From Shewanella oneidensis MR-1 (lineage in GTDB: Bacteria; Pseudomonadota; Gammaproteobacteria; Enterobacterales; Shewanellaceae): DNA of 64,000 nt. The position numbers and the translations under genes were made by a program. Below are positions 21,294 through 32,638 of the stretch, piece by piece. Under the pieces are notes generated by a model that saw nothing but the letters and a program-made list of their open reading frames with translations, had not been told where the DNA came from and did no database searches. Position 1 is the first letter of the stretch, and the number at the start of each line of letters is the position of its first letter. The stretch lies in NCBI RefSeq assembly GCF_000146165.2, contig NC_004347.2:3953029-4017028 (forward strand), given 5' to 3'.

Positions 21294-22415
21294 ATGACCA
21301 CACCTACTTTTGATATCAATGCTGCCATTCAAGCACTACGTGAAGGAAAAGACCTCACCGGCAAGGATGGCATCTTAACCCCTTTGATTAAGCAACTCAC
21401 TGAAGCGGCCTTGGCGGCTGAGCTGGATGGCCACTTGGCAAGCACTGAAGGCGCCAATCGTAAGAATGGCAAAACCACTAAAACAGTTAAAAGCCCCCTT
21501 GGCAACTTCGAGCTAAACACGCCCAGAGACAGAGCGGGCACCTTCGAACCTCAATTAGTCAAAAAGCACCAAACCCAACTTACCGATGAAATGGAGCGTA
21601 AAATCATTGGCTTATTTTCATTAGGCTCCAGCTATCAAGATATTCGCGCGCATATCGAAGACATGTACGGCATGTCGGTGTCCAACGGCACGGTGAACGC
21701 CATTACTGACAAGTTACTCCCTGAGCTTCAAGCATGGCGCGAACGCGAACTAGAGCCGCTTTACCCCGTCATATGGCTCGATGCGATCCACTATAAAATC
21801 AAAGAGAACGGCCGCTTTATTAGCAAAGCGGTTTACACCATTTTGGCGCTTAACGTCGAAGGTAAAAAAGAGCTATTAGGCTTATATCTGTCGGATAATG
21901 AAGGGGCTCACCATTGGTTAAGCGTGCTAACCGACCTGTATAATCGCGGCGTTAAAGACATCCTCATCGCCTGCGTTGATGGCCTTAAAGGCTTTCCTGA
22001 AGCGATTGCAACCATTTACCCACAGACGGAAGTACAGTTGTGTATCATCCACCAAATTCGCAACTCGATGAAGTATGTTGCCTCTAAGCATCAAAAGGCC
22101 TTTATGGCGGATTTAAAGTGTGTTTATAAGGCCGCCACCTTGAATGCGGCCGAGATGGCACTGGATGAGCTGGAGACGAAATGGGGCGATAAATACCCCG
22201 TGGTGATTAAATCATGGCGCAACAAATGGGCACTGCTATCGGTGTATTTCAAATACCCTGACTATGTCCGCACCGCTATCTACACCACCAATGCCGTTGA
22301 AGCGGTACATAGGCAATTCAGGAAGTTAACTAAAACCAAAGGTGGTTTTGCTAAGGTAGTGTTCATAATTCTGTGTCATTTCAGTAAAATATTCAAAAAC
22401 AGGAATGACACATGA
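21294..22415 (+). pseudogene. IS256-family transposase A, 5' part (interrupted)
   Basis: The frame runs 21294 to about 22354 with normal Mutator/IS256 features: IWLDAIHYK with the first catalytic Asp, ACVDGLKGFPEAI with the second, and YTTNAVEAVHRQFRK around the Glu. After residue about 353 the inner IS begins, and the frame continues in IS sequence to a chance stop. The missing C-terminal part is at 23656-23800. Confidence 0.9.
22347..22354 (+). repeat. 8-bp target duplication of the inner IS, left copy
   Basis: TTTGCTAA, repeated at 23648-23655. Direct repeats of 8 bp are the usual product of IS256-family insertion. Confidence 0.95.
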
Positions 22416-23647
22416 CCCAACCTTTTAACTTCGAACAAGCCCTTAAAGATCTGCAGTCAGGTAAAAGCCTCACAGGTAAAGACAGCATTCTTGGCCCACT
22501 GATCAAGCAACTCACTGAAGCGGCTCTCCAGGCTGAGCTTGAGCAGCATTTAGCGCATGATCCTCAGCCTAATCGTAAAAATGGCAAAACCCCTAAGACC
22601 ATTAAGCATCCGTCCGGTAACTTTGAGTTAGACGCGCCTAGAGACCGCAATGGCACCTTTGAGCCTCAGTTGATTAAGAAAAATCAAACTACACTAACCG
22701 ATGAAATCGAACGTAAAGTGTTATCGATGTTCAGTATAGGTATGAGCTATCGCGATATTAATCAACATGTTGAAGATATGTATGGGCTCAATGTGTCTAA
22801 CGCAACAGTCAGTGCTATCACTGACAAACTCATCCCCGAACTTAAAGCGTGGCAACAGCGCCCATTAGATAGCCATTATCCTATCGTTTGGCTTGATGCG
22901 ATACATTATAAAGTCAAAGAGGATGGGCGTTACGTCAGTAAAGCCGTTTACACATTGTTAGCGCTTAATATGAAAGGAAAAAAGGAAATTTTGGGGCTTC
23001 ACTTGTCCGAAAATGAAGGCGCTAATTACTGGCTATCCGTACTGACCGATCTTAATAATCGTGGTGTAAAAGATATTCTTATCGCCTGTGTTGACGGCTT
23101 GACCGGTTTCCCTGAGGCCATAGCCAGTATCTTCCCTCATACGGAAACACAGCTATGCGTTATCCACCAGATCCGCAACTCAATGAAGTATGTCGCCTCA
23201 AAAAATCAGAAAGCGTTTATGGCTGATTTAAAGCCTGTGTATCGAGCCGTGAGTAAAGAAGCCGCAGAGATGGCATTGGACGAACTGGAGGCCAAATGGG
23301 GTGATGCTTATCCGTTGGTAATCAACTCTTGGCGTCGCAAATGGCATAATTTGTCCCATTATTTTAAGTACCCAGAACATATCAGGAAAGTGATTTACAC
23401 GACCAATGCGGTTGAGGCTGTACATCGCCAATTTAGAAAGCTCACCAAAACCAAAGGTGCATTTCCTAATGAAAATAGCTTGTTGAAGCTACTTTACGCA
23501 GGCATATTAAACGCCTCAGATAAATGGACCATGCCAATCCACAATTGGAGCCTTTGTTTATCTCAGTTAGCGATTTATTTTGAAGGACGTTTAGATAGCG
23601 TGCTAGAAATTTAAAAATTAGCCTGACACAGAATTTTGAACGCCCTC
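22355..23647 (+). mobile_element. IS256-family element B, copy 1 (1293 bp), inserted in element A
   Basis: Ends GGTAGTGTTCATAATTCTGT and, inverted, GAGGGCGTTCAAAATTCTGT, flanked by the direct repeat TTTGCTAA. A second copy of the same length lies at 50603-51895 in the opposite orientation. The two differ by at least two silent bases in the transposase gene. Confidence 0.95.
22412..23614 (+). CDS. IS256-family transposase (element B, copy 1)
   Basis: A full-length 400-aa transposase. DDE elements: IVWLDAIHYK, IACVDGLTGFPEAI and YTTNAVEAVHRQFRK. It has the typical helical start and the C-terminal GRLDSVLEI end. It is related to, but distinct from, the transposase of element A. The protein is the same as the one at 50636-51838. 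Confidence 0.95.
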   Translation: MTQPFNFEQALKDLQSGKSLTGKDSILGPLIKQLTEAALQAELEQHLAHDPQPNRKNGKTPKTIKHPSGNFELDAPRDRNGTFEPQLIKKNQTTLTDEIERKVLSMFSIGMSYRDINQHVEDMYGLNVSNATVSAITDKLIPELKAWQQRPLDSHYPIVWLDAIHYKVKEDGRYVSKAVYTLLALNMKGKKEILGLHLSENEGANYWLSVLTDLNNRGVKDILIACVDGLTGFPEAIASIFPHTETQLCVIHQIRNSMKYVASKNQKAFMADLKPVYRAVSKEAAEMALDELEAKWGDAYPLVINSWRRKWHNLSHYFKYPEHIRKVIYTTNAVEAVHRQFRKLTKTKGAFPNENSLLKLLYAGILNASDKWTMPIHNWSLCLSQLAIYFEGRLDSVLEI

Positions 23648-23655
23648 TTTGCTAA
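23648..23655 (+). repeat. 8-bp target duplication of the inner IS, right copy
   Basis: TTTGCTAA, identical to 22347-22354. Confidence 0.95.
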
Positions 23656-23800
23656 CGAGAACAGTTTACTCAAACTGCTTTACGCGGGTATATTGAAGGC
23701 CTCTGAGCGCTGGACTCATCCTATCCAAAACTGGAATTTGACGCTATCACAGCTCTCAATCCATTTTGAGGGGCGCTTAGAAAACCATATCGACCTGTGA
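23656..23800 (+). pseudogene. IS256-family transposase A, 3' part
   Basis: The frame continues the interrupted transposase: NENSLLKLLYAGILKASERW to GRLENHIDL and stop. Joined to 21294-22354 it gives exactly 402 codons, so the gene was intact before the inner IS arrived. Confidence 0.92.
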
Positions 23801-23832
23801 AATTAACCTGACACAGAATTATGAACAGCCTC

Positions 23833-24096
23833 CCATTGCCACTAGAAAAGGCTCCTTTTTATGCCGTAAAAGTGGCTCCAAGTATTCACCATACTATGGG
23901 TGGTGTCGCAATTGATACTAAAGCAGAAGTGCTCGATATTCAAAGTGAACCGTTGGTCGGCTTGTTTGCAGCAGGAGAAGTCACAGGTGGTGTGCATGGG
24001 TATAATCGCTTAGGTGGAAATGCCGTCGCAGACACCGTGATTTTTGGAAAAATTGCAGGCACTAATGCTGCGAAACATGCTTTGGAAACTAAGTAG
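23833..24096 (+). pseudogene. Flavocytochrome c / fumarate reductase flavoprotein, C-terminal remnant
   Basis: About 87 residues matching the end of FAD-containing fumarate reductase-type flavoproteins: [19 protein letters not shown], then [34 protein letters not shown], the FAD- and substrate-binding end. In Shewanella such proteins are periplasmic flavocytochromes c or urocanate-reductase relatives. Everything upstream is missing because the IS ends right at this point. An ATG in the IS terminal repeat (23821) is in frame, but a fragment this small cannot be active. Confidence 0.88.
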
Positions 24097-24355
24097 GCTC
24101 AGTTCGGGATAATCAATGCATATCCAACAGCACAAAGCAAAAGTGTGAGAGATATGACTTAAATTTTGCTGTGTTGATTGCATGTATCCATCACTTAACC
24201 CGAATAGAGATTAAGTAATGTAAGACCAGTGAGAGGCTATGATATGGCCTCTCACGGTATATCAAGCTTTATTCACCATATATTGGCGATAAATTTATTA
24301 CCTGACTTCAAAAGCTCCCCTGCTATTTTTGAGAGGTTAATTTAACCTCCCTTTT

Positions 24356-25258
<903 letters not shown>

Positions 25259-25267
25259 CTAGAGCGG

Positions 25268-26515
25268 CTATACCGCAACTAGCTGTAAAATTTGGCCACA
25301 AATCCAAGCCATATACGTTCCTAACACATAACCAAATACAGCTAACAATACCCCAACCGGAGCCAAAGCAGGGTGGAACGCGGCAGCCACAACGGGCGCC
25401 GATGCCGCGCCGCCAACGTTGGCCTGACTGCCTACTGCCATATAAAACAATGGTGCTTTAATTAACTTAGCAATCAAGAACATAAAGCTAGCGTGTACTA
25501 TCATCCAAATAATACCCACTAAAAAATATATTGGGGTATCAAGGACTTTACTTACATCCATATGTAAACCTATGGTTGCCACTAGAATGTATAAGAACGC
25601 CGATGCAACCTTAGATGCGCCCGCGGCCTCTAAATGACGCATAGGACTGAACGACATCGCTAAGCCTATGGTTGTCACTATTACCACTAACCAGAAGAAC
25701 TTCGAGGTAAAACTGTAATCTTCAGTCCAAGGATAGTTGGCTTCAAAATACGGGCCGAGAAAATCGGCAGCAATATGAGCTACGCCTGTGATACCAAAGC
25801 CAACAGCCACGATCAACATCAGGTCACGTAAACTCGGAATGCGTGCATTTTCAGCGTGATACTGCTCCACTTTATTCTTTAAGGTATCGATAGCTGTTGT
25901 ATCTGCACCTGTTTTTGCATCAATTTCTTTGGCTTTAGACGCCAAAAACAACAACACCGCCATCCAAATATTGGCCACAATCACATCGACTGTCACCATG
26001 ACGGAGAAGATATTGCCACCGACTTCATAAATTTCTTTCATCGCCGCTTGGTTAGCACCACCGCCAATCCAGCTGCCCGCAAGCGTTGTCATGCCGCGCC
26101 ACACTGCATCAGGGCCGTCAACACCTATCAATGATGGTTCGATAAATGACACTGTCAGCAGCGCAATTGGGCCACCAATTACAATACCTATGGTTCCGGT
26201 TAAAAACATAATCACCGCCTTAGGCCCGAGTCCTAAGATCGCTTTTAAATCCACACTTAAAATCAACAACACCAAACAAGCGGGTAATAAATAACGAGAG
26301 GCCACCTGATAAAGCTGTGATGTATCGCCATCGATCACCCCAAAGGTGTTTAACAACGAAGGCAAGAAATAGCAGAGCAATAACGCAGGAATAAAACGGT
26401 AAAACTTTTGCCAAAATGGATGACTGCTACTACTGGTATAAAACACAAATCCCAGAATTGTCGCTAATATTCCCAGCGCCACCGCGTCATTGGTGACTAA
26501 TGCCGTGCTTGCCAT
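25268..26515 (-). CDS. DUF819 family (YjcL-like) membrane protein
   Basis: A 415-aa integral membrane protein with about ten to eleven helices. Signature: GSWIGGGANQAAMKEIYEVG in the first half and GSQANVGGAASAPVVAAAFHPALAPVGVLLAVFGYVLGTY near the end, a pseudo-repeat of the Gly-Gly-Ala-Asn type that suggests an inverted-repeat transporter fold. The substrate is unknown. A broken paralogue is at 20686-21237. Confidence 0.85.
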   Translation of the reverse strand: MASTALVTNDAVALGILATILGFVFYTSSSSHPFWQKFYRFIPALLLCYFLPSLLNTFGVIDGDTSQLYQVASRYLLPACLVLLILSVDLKAILGLGPKAVIMFLTGTIGIVIGGPIALLTVSFIEPSLIGVDGPDAVWRGMTTLAGSWIGGGANQAAMKEIYEVGGNIFSVMVTVDVIVANIWMAVLLFLASKAKEIDAKTGADTTAIDTLKNKVEQYHAENARIPSLRDLMLIVAVGFGITGVAHIAADFLGPYFEANYPWTEDYSFTSKFFWLVVIVTTIGLAMSFSPMRHLEAAGASKVASAFLYILVATIGLHMDVSKVLDTPIYFLVGIIWMIVHASFMFLIAKLIKAPLFYMAVGSQANVGGAASAPVVAAAFHPALAPVGVLLAVFGYVLGTYMAWICGQILQLVAV

Positions 26516-26625
26516 GTGTGTTCTCCCTGTTTGGTACAGTTGTTATTGTATTTATGTTGATGTCTGCATTTTGCAGTTAATAGGCAAATGTCCATTCGCC
26601 ATTTATGATTATTTTTATGATAAAC

Positions 26626-26655
26626 AAGGAGAGCCGGATAGGCTCTCCTTTAAAG
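26626..26655 (-). terminator. Terminator after sirB1
   Basis: AAGGAGAGCC-GGATA-GGCTCTCCTT hairpin just behind the sirB1 stop. It separates the sirB genes from the DUF819 gene. Confidence 0.75.
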
Positions 26656-26656
26656 G

Positions 26657-27445
26657 TTAATGATAGATTTCAGCGTGCTCACTCAGTTCTTTAAGCTGCA
26701 TCTTAACGATTTCGATAACAGGATCGTGTGGACTGTTATCGACAAAATGTTGCAGATCGGCCGCTGCAACATTAATGCATCCAAGCTGCTGAGCGATAAA
26801 GGCGCGTTCACGATTTAAGTGCACATCATCGGGATGCCACTGAAGTAACAAGTTACAACATTCCATCGCCGCCTCAAATTGATGGGAAACAATGCAACCC
26901 GCCTTAATCTCGTGCAGCATGCGTGAAATCAACTTCTTTACCGATGCCGCTTTTAAGTAACTCGGCTTAAGTTCCGCCGCGTTACCGAGTTCACCACGTA
27001 CTAAGACATGGAGCTGATGCTTAGTCAGTTCCTTTCCTGTCAATGGATCGTGATAACGCACAACCCCAGCAATTTTACTGCGAAGTACGGTATTACCTGG
27101 TAATAACAGCGCTTCTAGCTCTAAATCAAGCTGCTTAGCCAATAACATCAAAACCGTCGCCAGCGTGGTGCTATTGCCCTGTTTAGTGATAAGACAAGTA
27201 CCTAAGTCCGCCGCTTCAGTACTGAAGTAATTTTCGCGAACACAGAACCCCAAATCCAGATAAAACCAACGAAACAATGCTGTTAAGCGTTGTTGTTGAT
27301 CCACCAGATAATGACTTAATACGGCTCCCGCTAATTCAAACCAAGCCCATTTCGCCGCTTCGAGGTTTGAAAAGCCAAGGTGAGCACCTACATCCAATGC
27401 CGACTCGGGCAATGAAATGCCATCTTGCAGAGTGTATTTACCCAT
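26657..27445 (-). CDS. sirB1: SirB1 family protein (YchA-like)
   Basis: A 262-aa protein with a transglutaminase-like N-terminal region (FYLDLGFCVRENYFS, CLITKQGNSTTLATVLMLLA) and tetratricopeptide-like helices at the end. It matches SirB1/YchA. The function is not settled. It overlaps the last base of sirB2 and lies in the hemA-prfA-prmC-sirB2-sirB1-kdsA order known from enterics. Confidence 0.9.
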   Translation of the reverse strand: MGKYTLQDGISLPESALDVGAHLGFSNLEAAKWAWFELAGAVLSHYLVDQQQRLTALFRWFYLDLGFCVRENYFSTEAADLGTCLITKQGNSTTLATVLMLLAKQLDLELEALLLPGNTVLRSKIAGVVRYHDPLTGKELTKHQLHVLVRGELGNAAELKPSYLKAASVKKLISRMLHEIKAGCIVSHQFEAAMECCNLLLQWHPDDVHLNRERAFIAQQLGCINVAAADLQHFVDNSPHDPVIEIVKMQLKELSEHAEIYH

Positions 27446-27840
27446 TAACCCAATAATACCGCTTGTTTAAAATGCGCCAATTTGGCGGCGTAGACTAACC
27501 AACCTATAGCGCCGAGGAAGGCGAATACTTTGAACAGTTTGTTTCTGTTGGCTTTTATCGCAATGACACCCAAGGCAATATAGGCAACGACAGCACCGAT
27601 CTTTTCGGTCAACCAAGGATCCACAAAAGGATATTGCTTGATCATAAAGCACAGCACTAAGCCTGAAAGCAGCAAGAAAGTGTCAATCACGTGGGGCGCG
27701 ACTTTGAATACCTTCTTGCCCATCAGTGCTGACTGACGTAAATGCAACACAAACCGAACGACAAAAAACAGCACACTCACGGCAATTAAGGTTAAGTGCA
27801 AGTGCTTAACAGCAGGATAAAGACTGTAAAAAGTTTCCAT
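27445..27840 (-). CDS. sirB2: SirB2 family membrane protein (YchQ-like)
   Basis: A protein of about 131 aa with four hydrophobic helices and the conserved start METFYSLYPAVKHLHLTLI with histidines. The ATG at 27840 is preferred; a TTG 8 codons earlier is possible. The role is unknown; it always travels with sirB1 and prmC. Confidence 0.85.
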   Translation of the reverse strand: METFYSLYPAVKHLHLTLIAVSVLFFVVRFVLHLRQSALMGKKVFKVAPHVIDTFLLLSGLVLCFMIKQYPFVDPWLTEKIGAVVAYIALGVIAIKANRNKLFKVFAFLGAIGWLVYAAKLAHFKQAVLLG

Positions 27841-27958
27841 TGTGATACTTATGGCCAGTGACAAAGGCGCTAGTTTACCCTAATCATATCGTCAGACCAA
27901 TGCCTAAGACGCGAGATTCGCTGACGAAAACCCATCCCTCACTTTGCAGGAAACCACA

Positions 27959-28372
27959 ATGAATTTAATGATAATTGCCGATGAGTCCATCGAATTTGCC
28001 GACACGGTAAAACAAAAAATCATCGAATTTAATCAGGCACACTGGCAAACGCTGAAACGCCAAAATCTTGGTTTAAAATTACAGGATGATGACGGTAACT
28101 TGCTCGCGGGCTTAAGCGGCAAAACCTTTGGCAATTGGCTATTGATCGACTATTTGTGGGTGGATGAAGCATTACGCCAACAACACATCGGCTCACGCTT
28201 ATTACGCGAGGCCGAAAGCAAGGCCAAACAACGCGGCTGCCAATTTGCCCTACTCGACACCTTAGATTTTCAGGCCAAACCTTTTTATGAACGCCATGGT
28301 TATCAGGTGCAATGGGTGCAGCAAGCCTACCCCGAAATCGGCAGTAAATTCTTTATGGTGAAGGTGCTCTAG
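27959..28372 (+). CDS. GNAT family N-acetyltransferase
   Basis: A protein of 137 aa starting at the ATG at 27959, which follows CAGGAAA; the upstream TTG is less likely. The acetyl-CoA loop is LRQQHIGSRLLREAESKAKQRG, followed by the LLDTLDFQAKPFYERHGY segment typical of the GNAT fold. The substrate is not predictable. It is the only plus-strand gene in this stretch. Confidence 0.88.
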   Translation: MNLMIIADESIEFADTVKQKIIEFNQAHWQTLKRQNLGLKLQDDDGNLLAGLSGKTFGNWLLIDYLWVDEALRQQHIGSRLLREAESKAKQRGCQFALLDTLDFQAKPFYERHGYQVQWVQQAYPEIGSKFFMVKVL

Positions 28373-28454
28373 CTTCTGGCGAAAGTTGAATGCGGTGTTT
28401 AAGACCTTTCGTTGTGGGCTAAGCGAAGGCTAACAATCTCAGCAGATGCATAAA

Positions 28455-28492
28455 CAAAAACGCCATTGATGGAAGTCAATGGCGTTTCTTTG
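28455..28492. terminator. Bidirectional terminator between the GNAT gene and prmC
   Basis: AACGCCATTGA-TGGAAG-TCAATGGCGTT hairpin followed by TCTTT, between convergent genes. Confidence 0.8.
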
Positions 28493-28518
28493 GGTACTCA
28501 GCAGGATTGGATTAAATA

Positions 28519-29379
28519 TTAGATTCCAATTAATCCCATCCACTTACCCATAGTGCATCTGTCATTACTGCCAAAATCCCGCACCGTGGCGACATTTTGA
28601 TAACCCAATTCGATAAGTTTTGCCCTCAGTTTTACCGCCTGCTCAAAACCATGTTCCAGCAGAATGTAACCGTTAGGTTTTAAATAATCCCGAGCGGTTT
28701 TAGCGATATAGTAAAGATCGGCAAAGCCTTCATCGGCCGCGGTAAGCGCACTTTGTGGCTCAAAACGTACATCACCTTGATGCAAATGCTCATCGGCCTC
28801 ATCGATATAGGGAGGATTGGAAACAATTAAATCAAAGTCATGGGACGTAACTGCACTAAACCAGTCACTTTGGAGGATCTCCACCTGCTCAAGCTTAAGG
28901 TTAGTCCGGTTTGCTTTGGCCAGCGCAACCGCATCTTCCACTTTATCCACCGCGGTAATTTGCCATGCGGCGCGTTCAGAAGCCAACGCCAGTGCAATTG
29001 CACCAGTTCCCGTACCCAAGTCGAGCACTTTTGCATTGCTCTCAAGGGGTAAGTTTAAAGCAGATTCGACTAAGATCTCGGTATCTGGCCGTGGGATCAA
29101 GGTCGTGTCATTCACAATAAAGGGCAGTGACCAAAACTCACGCTCGCCAACAATGTGAGCCACCGGCACGCCTTGCTGGCGCCGTTGCACCATTTGCTGA
29201 AAGCGCTTCCACTGTTCTACGCTCAAGGCTTTTTCAGGCCAAGTGTACAGATAAGCACGATTTTTATTGAGGCAATACAACAATAAAACCTCTGCATCCA
29301 AATGTGCGGATTCAGAGCTTGCGGCTAACTGGACATAGGCCCATTGCAGGGCCTCGGCGATACAGGATTGATCAGCCAA
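28519..29379 (-). CDS. prmC: Peptide chain release factor N5-glutamine methyltransferase
   Basis: A 286-aa S-adenosylmethionine-dependent enzyme that methylates the Gln of the GGQ motif of release factors. The SAM loop VLDLGTGTGAIALALASE and the catalytic NPPY (IVSNPPYIDE) are both visible. It follows prfA by 2 bp, so its own substrate gene is in the same operon. Confidence 0.95.
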   Translation of the reverse strand: MADQSCIAEALQWAYVQLAASSESAHLDAEVLLLYCLNKNRAYLYTWPEKALSVEQWKRFQQMVQRRQQGVPVAHIVGEREFWSLPFIVNDTTLIPRPDTEILVESALNLPLESNAKVLDLGTGTGAIALALASERAAWQITAVDKVEDAVALAKANRTNLKLEQVEILQSDWFSAVTSHDFDLIVSNPPYIDEADEHLHQGDVRFEPQSALTAADEGFADLYYIAKTARDYLKPNGYILLEHGFEQAVKLRAKLIELGYQNVATVRDFGSNDRCTMGKWMGLIGI

Positions 29380-29381
29380 AA

Positions 29382-30473
29382 TTACCCCTGCTCGTCAGCA
29401 AGTGCGGCCAACAAATCTGCCTGATGCTCTTGCATCAGTGGTCCTAAAATCGCGTCTAAGTCCCCTTCCATCACTTCGTTCAAGCGATATAAGGTTAAGT
29501 TGATACGGTGTTCACTCACGCGACCCTGCGGGAAGTTGTAGGTACGCACACGTTCAGAGCGGTCACCACTAGCCACCAGACTACGGCGAGTTGACTCTTC
29601 GGCGCTGCGGCGTTTTTCATCTTCAACGGCTTGGATACGCGCCGCTAACACGCTCATCGCTTGGGCGCGGTTTTTATGTTGCGAGCGTTGATCTTGGCAT
29701 TCCACCACAATCCCTGTCGGAATATGGGTAATACGAATCGCAGAATCAGTTTTGTTAACGTGCTGACCACCCGCGCCCGATGAGCGGAAAGTATCAACCT
29801 TCAGATCGGCAGGATTTATGGAAATCGCTTCCGCTTCAGGTACTTCATGCATCACTACCACAGTCACAGCAGAAGTGTGTACACGACCTTGGGATTCAGT
29901 TTCAGGCACACGTTGAACGCGGTGACCACCGGATTCAAATTTGAGTTTACCGTAGGCACCTTCACCACTGACTTTAACAATGATTTCTTTAAAGCCGCCG
30001 TGTTCACCTTCGTTTGAACTCATAATCTCGAGCTGCCAACGGTTGGCTTCAGCATAACGGCTATACATACGGAATAAGTCGCCGGCAAAGATCGCCGCTT
30101 CGTCACCACCCGCACCGGCGCGAATTTCGATAAAGGCGTTGGTGTCGTCGTTAGGATCTTTTGGCAGTAACAGAATTTGCAGCTCGGCTTCGAGACGCTC
30201 AAGCTCTACTTTAGCGGCCTTGATTTCTTCCTGCGCCATTTCGCGCATTTCGGCGTCATCTTCTTCCAGCATTTCCTTGGCAGATTCGAGATCAGCCTGT
30301 GCTTGCTGGTAGGCTTTAAAGCCTGCAACCACTTCTTCTAACTGGGAATATTCTTTGGATAACGCACGAAAACGATCCTGATCGGCGATAACCGACGCAT
30401 CGCCAAGCAAAGCTAAGACTTCTTCGTTGCGCTCGAGCAAGCCTTCCAGCTTGCGGATAACGGATTCCTTCAT
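29382..30473 (-). CDS. prfA: Peptide chain release factor 1
   Basis: A 363-aa class I release factor for UAA and UAG. The GGQ motif ([17 protein letters not shown]) contacts the peptidyl transferase centre, and the long N-terminal coiled region begins the protein. It lies 14 bp after hemA, in the standard hemA-prfA-prmC operon. Confidence 0.96.
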   Translation of the reverse strand: MKESVIRKLEGLLERNEEVLALLGDASVIADQDRFRALSKEYSQLEEVVAGFKAYQQAQADLESAKEMLEEDDAEMREMAQEEIKAAKVELERLEAELQILLLPKDPNDDTNAFIEIRAGAGGDEAAIFAGDLFRMYSRYAEANRWQLEIMSSNEGEHGGFKEIIVKVSGEGAYGKLKFESGGHRVQRVPETESQGRVHTSAVTVVVMHEVPEAEAISINPADLKVDTFRSSGAGGQHVNKTDSAIRITHIPTGIVVECQDQRSQHKNRAQAMSVLAARIQAVEDEKRRSAEESTRRSLVASGDRSERVRTYNFPQGRVSEHRINLTLYRLNEVMEGDLDAILGPLMQEHQADLLAALADEQG

Positions 30474-30487
30474 TTAACTCGCTAACC

Positions 30488-31738
30488 TTAGTTTTTATCT
30501 AATCCGAGCGCTGTTCTTAACTGACCTAATGTATTCAAATCCCCCTGACGGCTGGCCACCGTGAGGGCTTGGGTAGGTGCGTGAATGAGTCTATTGGTCA
30601 GACGATTGGCTAATTCAACCAATACCTGCTCAGTGTCGCCCCCCTGCGCTAATTTATTCAGGGCGCGTTCCACCAACTCATCCTTTATCGCCATGCTCTG
30701 GCTGCGATACTCGCGAATACTATCGACCGACTCTAAAGAACGCACCCACTCCATAAATAGATGAGATTGTTCTTCAGTAATTAATTCAGCTTGCTCGGCG
30801 GCCTCCTTACGGGAAGCCTTATTCTGTTCAATAATGCTATGCAGGTCGTCCACTGTATACAGAAACGCATCGTCCAAATCGGCGACTTCTGGCTCAATAT
30901 CCCGAGGAACTGCTATATCAACCAATAACATAGGTTGATGGCGACGCTGCTTTAGCGCTTTTTCTACCATGCCTTTACCAAGGATTGGCAGCGGGCTGGC
31001 GGTAGAGGATATCACGATATCGGCTTTAGGGAGAAAATCTGGTATCTGTGCCAGTGTAATTGCCGTGGCATTAAATTCCTCACACATGCTTTGGGCACGC
31101 TCTAAAGTACGGTTTGCCACCACCATTGAGGCGACGCCGTTATCTTTTAGATGCTTTGCCACTAGCTCAATCGTTTCACCAGCACCAATTAACAGCACCT
31201 TGGTTGTCGACAGTGAAGAGAAGATATGTTTTGCCATGCTGACAGCCGCAAAGGCGACCGATACAGCAGCGGCACCGATTTCGGTTTCGGTACGCACTTT
31301 TTTAGCAACTGAGAAGGTATTTTGGAACAAGCGGTCAATGGTTAAGGCAACTGTGCCGGCTTCTTTGGCTTTGACAAAGGCTTGTTTAACTTGACCAAGA
31401 ATCTGCGGCTCACCAAGGATCAACGAGTCAAGACCTGAAGCGACGCGCATCAAATGCCTTACCGCCTCTTGCCCGTGATAATTGTAGAGGCAAGGCGCGA
31501 CATCTTGATGTTCTAGGCCATGATATTCTTCAAGCCATTCAATGATATCGGTCTCATCGCCATTGTTACAATACAATTCAGTGCGATTGCAGGTCGAGAC
31601 GATAACGGCTTCACCCGAGCGTGTACGACTGGCCAGACTCTTCATGGCATCATGAATTTTGTCCGGAGAGAAGGCGACTTTCTCACGCAGGTCTACCGTG
31701 GCTGTTTTATGGTTAATACCGATTGCTACAAGGCTCAT
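30488..31738 (-). CDS. hemA: Glutamyl-tRNA reductase
   Basis: A 416-aa enzyme that reduces glutamyl-tRNA to glutamate semialdehyde, the first step of tetrapyrrole synthesis. Visible: the start [30 protein letters not shown] with the catalytic Cys, and the NADPH loop [17 protein letters not shown]. It is divergent from lolB, an arrangement shared with many Gammaproteobacteria. Confidence 0.96.
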   Translation of the reverse strand: MSLVAIGINHKTATVDLREKVAFSPDKIHDAMKSLASRTRSGEAVIVSTCNRTELYCNNGDETDIIEWLEEYHGLEHQDVAPCLYNYHGQEAVRHLMRVASGLDSLILGEPQILGQVKQAFVKAKEAGTVALTIDRLFQNTFSVAKKVRTETEIGAAAVSVAFAAVSMAKHIFSSLSTTKVLLIGAGETIELVAKHLKDNGVASMVVANRTLERAQSMCEEFNATAITLAQIPDFLPKADIVISSTASPLPILGKGMVEKALKQRRHQPMLLVDIAVPRDIEPEVADLDDAFLYTVDDLHSIIEQNKASRKEAAEQAELITEEQSHLFMEWVRSLESVDSIREYRSQSMAIKDELVERALNKLAQGGDTEQVLVELANRLTNRLIHAPTQALTVASRQGDLNTLGQLRTALGLDKN

Positions 31739-31992
31739 CTGACTCTTTTCTAGATTCTTGGCGTCTCTCTTAATAAGGGCATTCTACTGAATTGGCCCAA
31801 CTAAAAACAGAATACGCTTAACAAAACCGAATAAAGGTCTAACTTCTTACCTAAATTTTCTATCAATGATAGACAATTACCGATAAGCACGACTGAAGTT
31901 ATCCCAAGTGACCGCCAATGGAAATTTTACAAATGGCATTGGTATTCTTTCCAAGCCCTCGTATCATAAGGACTTTGGTATATCAGTTATAG

Positions 31993-32637
31993 ATGAATAA
32001 TTTGAAGCGCTTCACAAAATCCATTTTCTCTTGTATCGCCTTGAGCGGCCTATTGTTTTTAGGCGGCTGTGAAACACTGCCGCCAATGACAGATCTCAGC
32101 CCTATCACGGTCGATAATGCAGCCCAAGCCAAGGCGTGGGAGTTACAGGGCAAGCTTGCCATCCGTACTCCTGAAGATAAGCTAAGTGCCAATCTCTATT
32201 GGCGCCACAGTGAGGAGCGGGACGAACTCACCCTCACAACGATGTTAGGTACCACAGTATTAACCTTGGAAGCGACACCTAACTCGGCTCATCTACATAT
32301 CGATGGCAAAGATTTTCGCGATACTAACGCTCAAGCCTTGCTTGAGCGCGTCAGTGGCTGGTCCATCCCGATTAACGATTTACCCCTGTGGATCACAGGG
32401 CAAATCGGCAGTTTAGATCGCGTCATCGCCGTTGATAGCGCAGGTCAGGCGAAGCAACTGCAAAATATGCAAACGCCACCGCCTTGGTTGGTCACATTTT
32501 TAAGCTGGCAATCCCAAAGTGGCGCCAAGGTGCCTTATCAATTAACGCTCGAACGCGGTGATTTACAGCTCAAGCTGCAACTTAATCAATGGCAAGCCTT
32601 AGGTAAACCCTCAATACTGCTCGGAGAAAAACCTTAG
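31993..32637 (+). CDS. lolB: Outer-membrane lipoprotein receptor LolB
   Basis: A 214-aa precursor with the lipobox LGGC, so the mature protein is outer-membrane-anchored. It accepts lipoproteins from LolA and inserts them in the outer membrane. LolB signatures include [22 protein letters not shown] and [15 protein letters not shown]. It is followed by ispE one base later. Confidence 0.93.
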   Translation: MNNLKRFTKSIFSCIALSGLLFLGGCETLPPMTDLSPITVDNAAQAKAWELQGKLAIRTPEDKLSANLYWRHSEERDELTLTTMLGTTVLTLEATPNSAHLHIDGKDFRDTNAQALLERVSGWSIPINDLPLWITGQIGSLDRVIAVDSAGQAKQLQNMQTPPPWLVTFLSWQSQSGAKVPYQLTLERGDLQLKLQLNQWQALGKPSILLGEKP

Positions 32638-32638
32638 C

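Larger units (their letters stand above)
21238..23832 (+). mobile_element. IS256-family element A, interrupted by a second IS
   Basis: Terminal inverted repeats share the core GTTCAnAnTTCTGTGTCA: left end at 21238, right end at 23832. Removing the inner IS (22355-23647) and one copy of its 8-bp duplication leaves a 1294-bp element with one intact transposase frame. No target duplication flanks the outer element (GCAAAATA versus CCATTGCC), so one side was probably lost by deletion or recombination. Confidence 0.88.
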
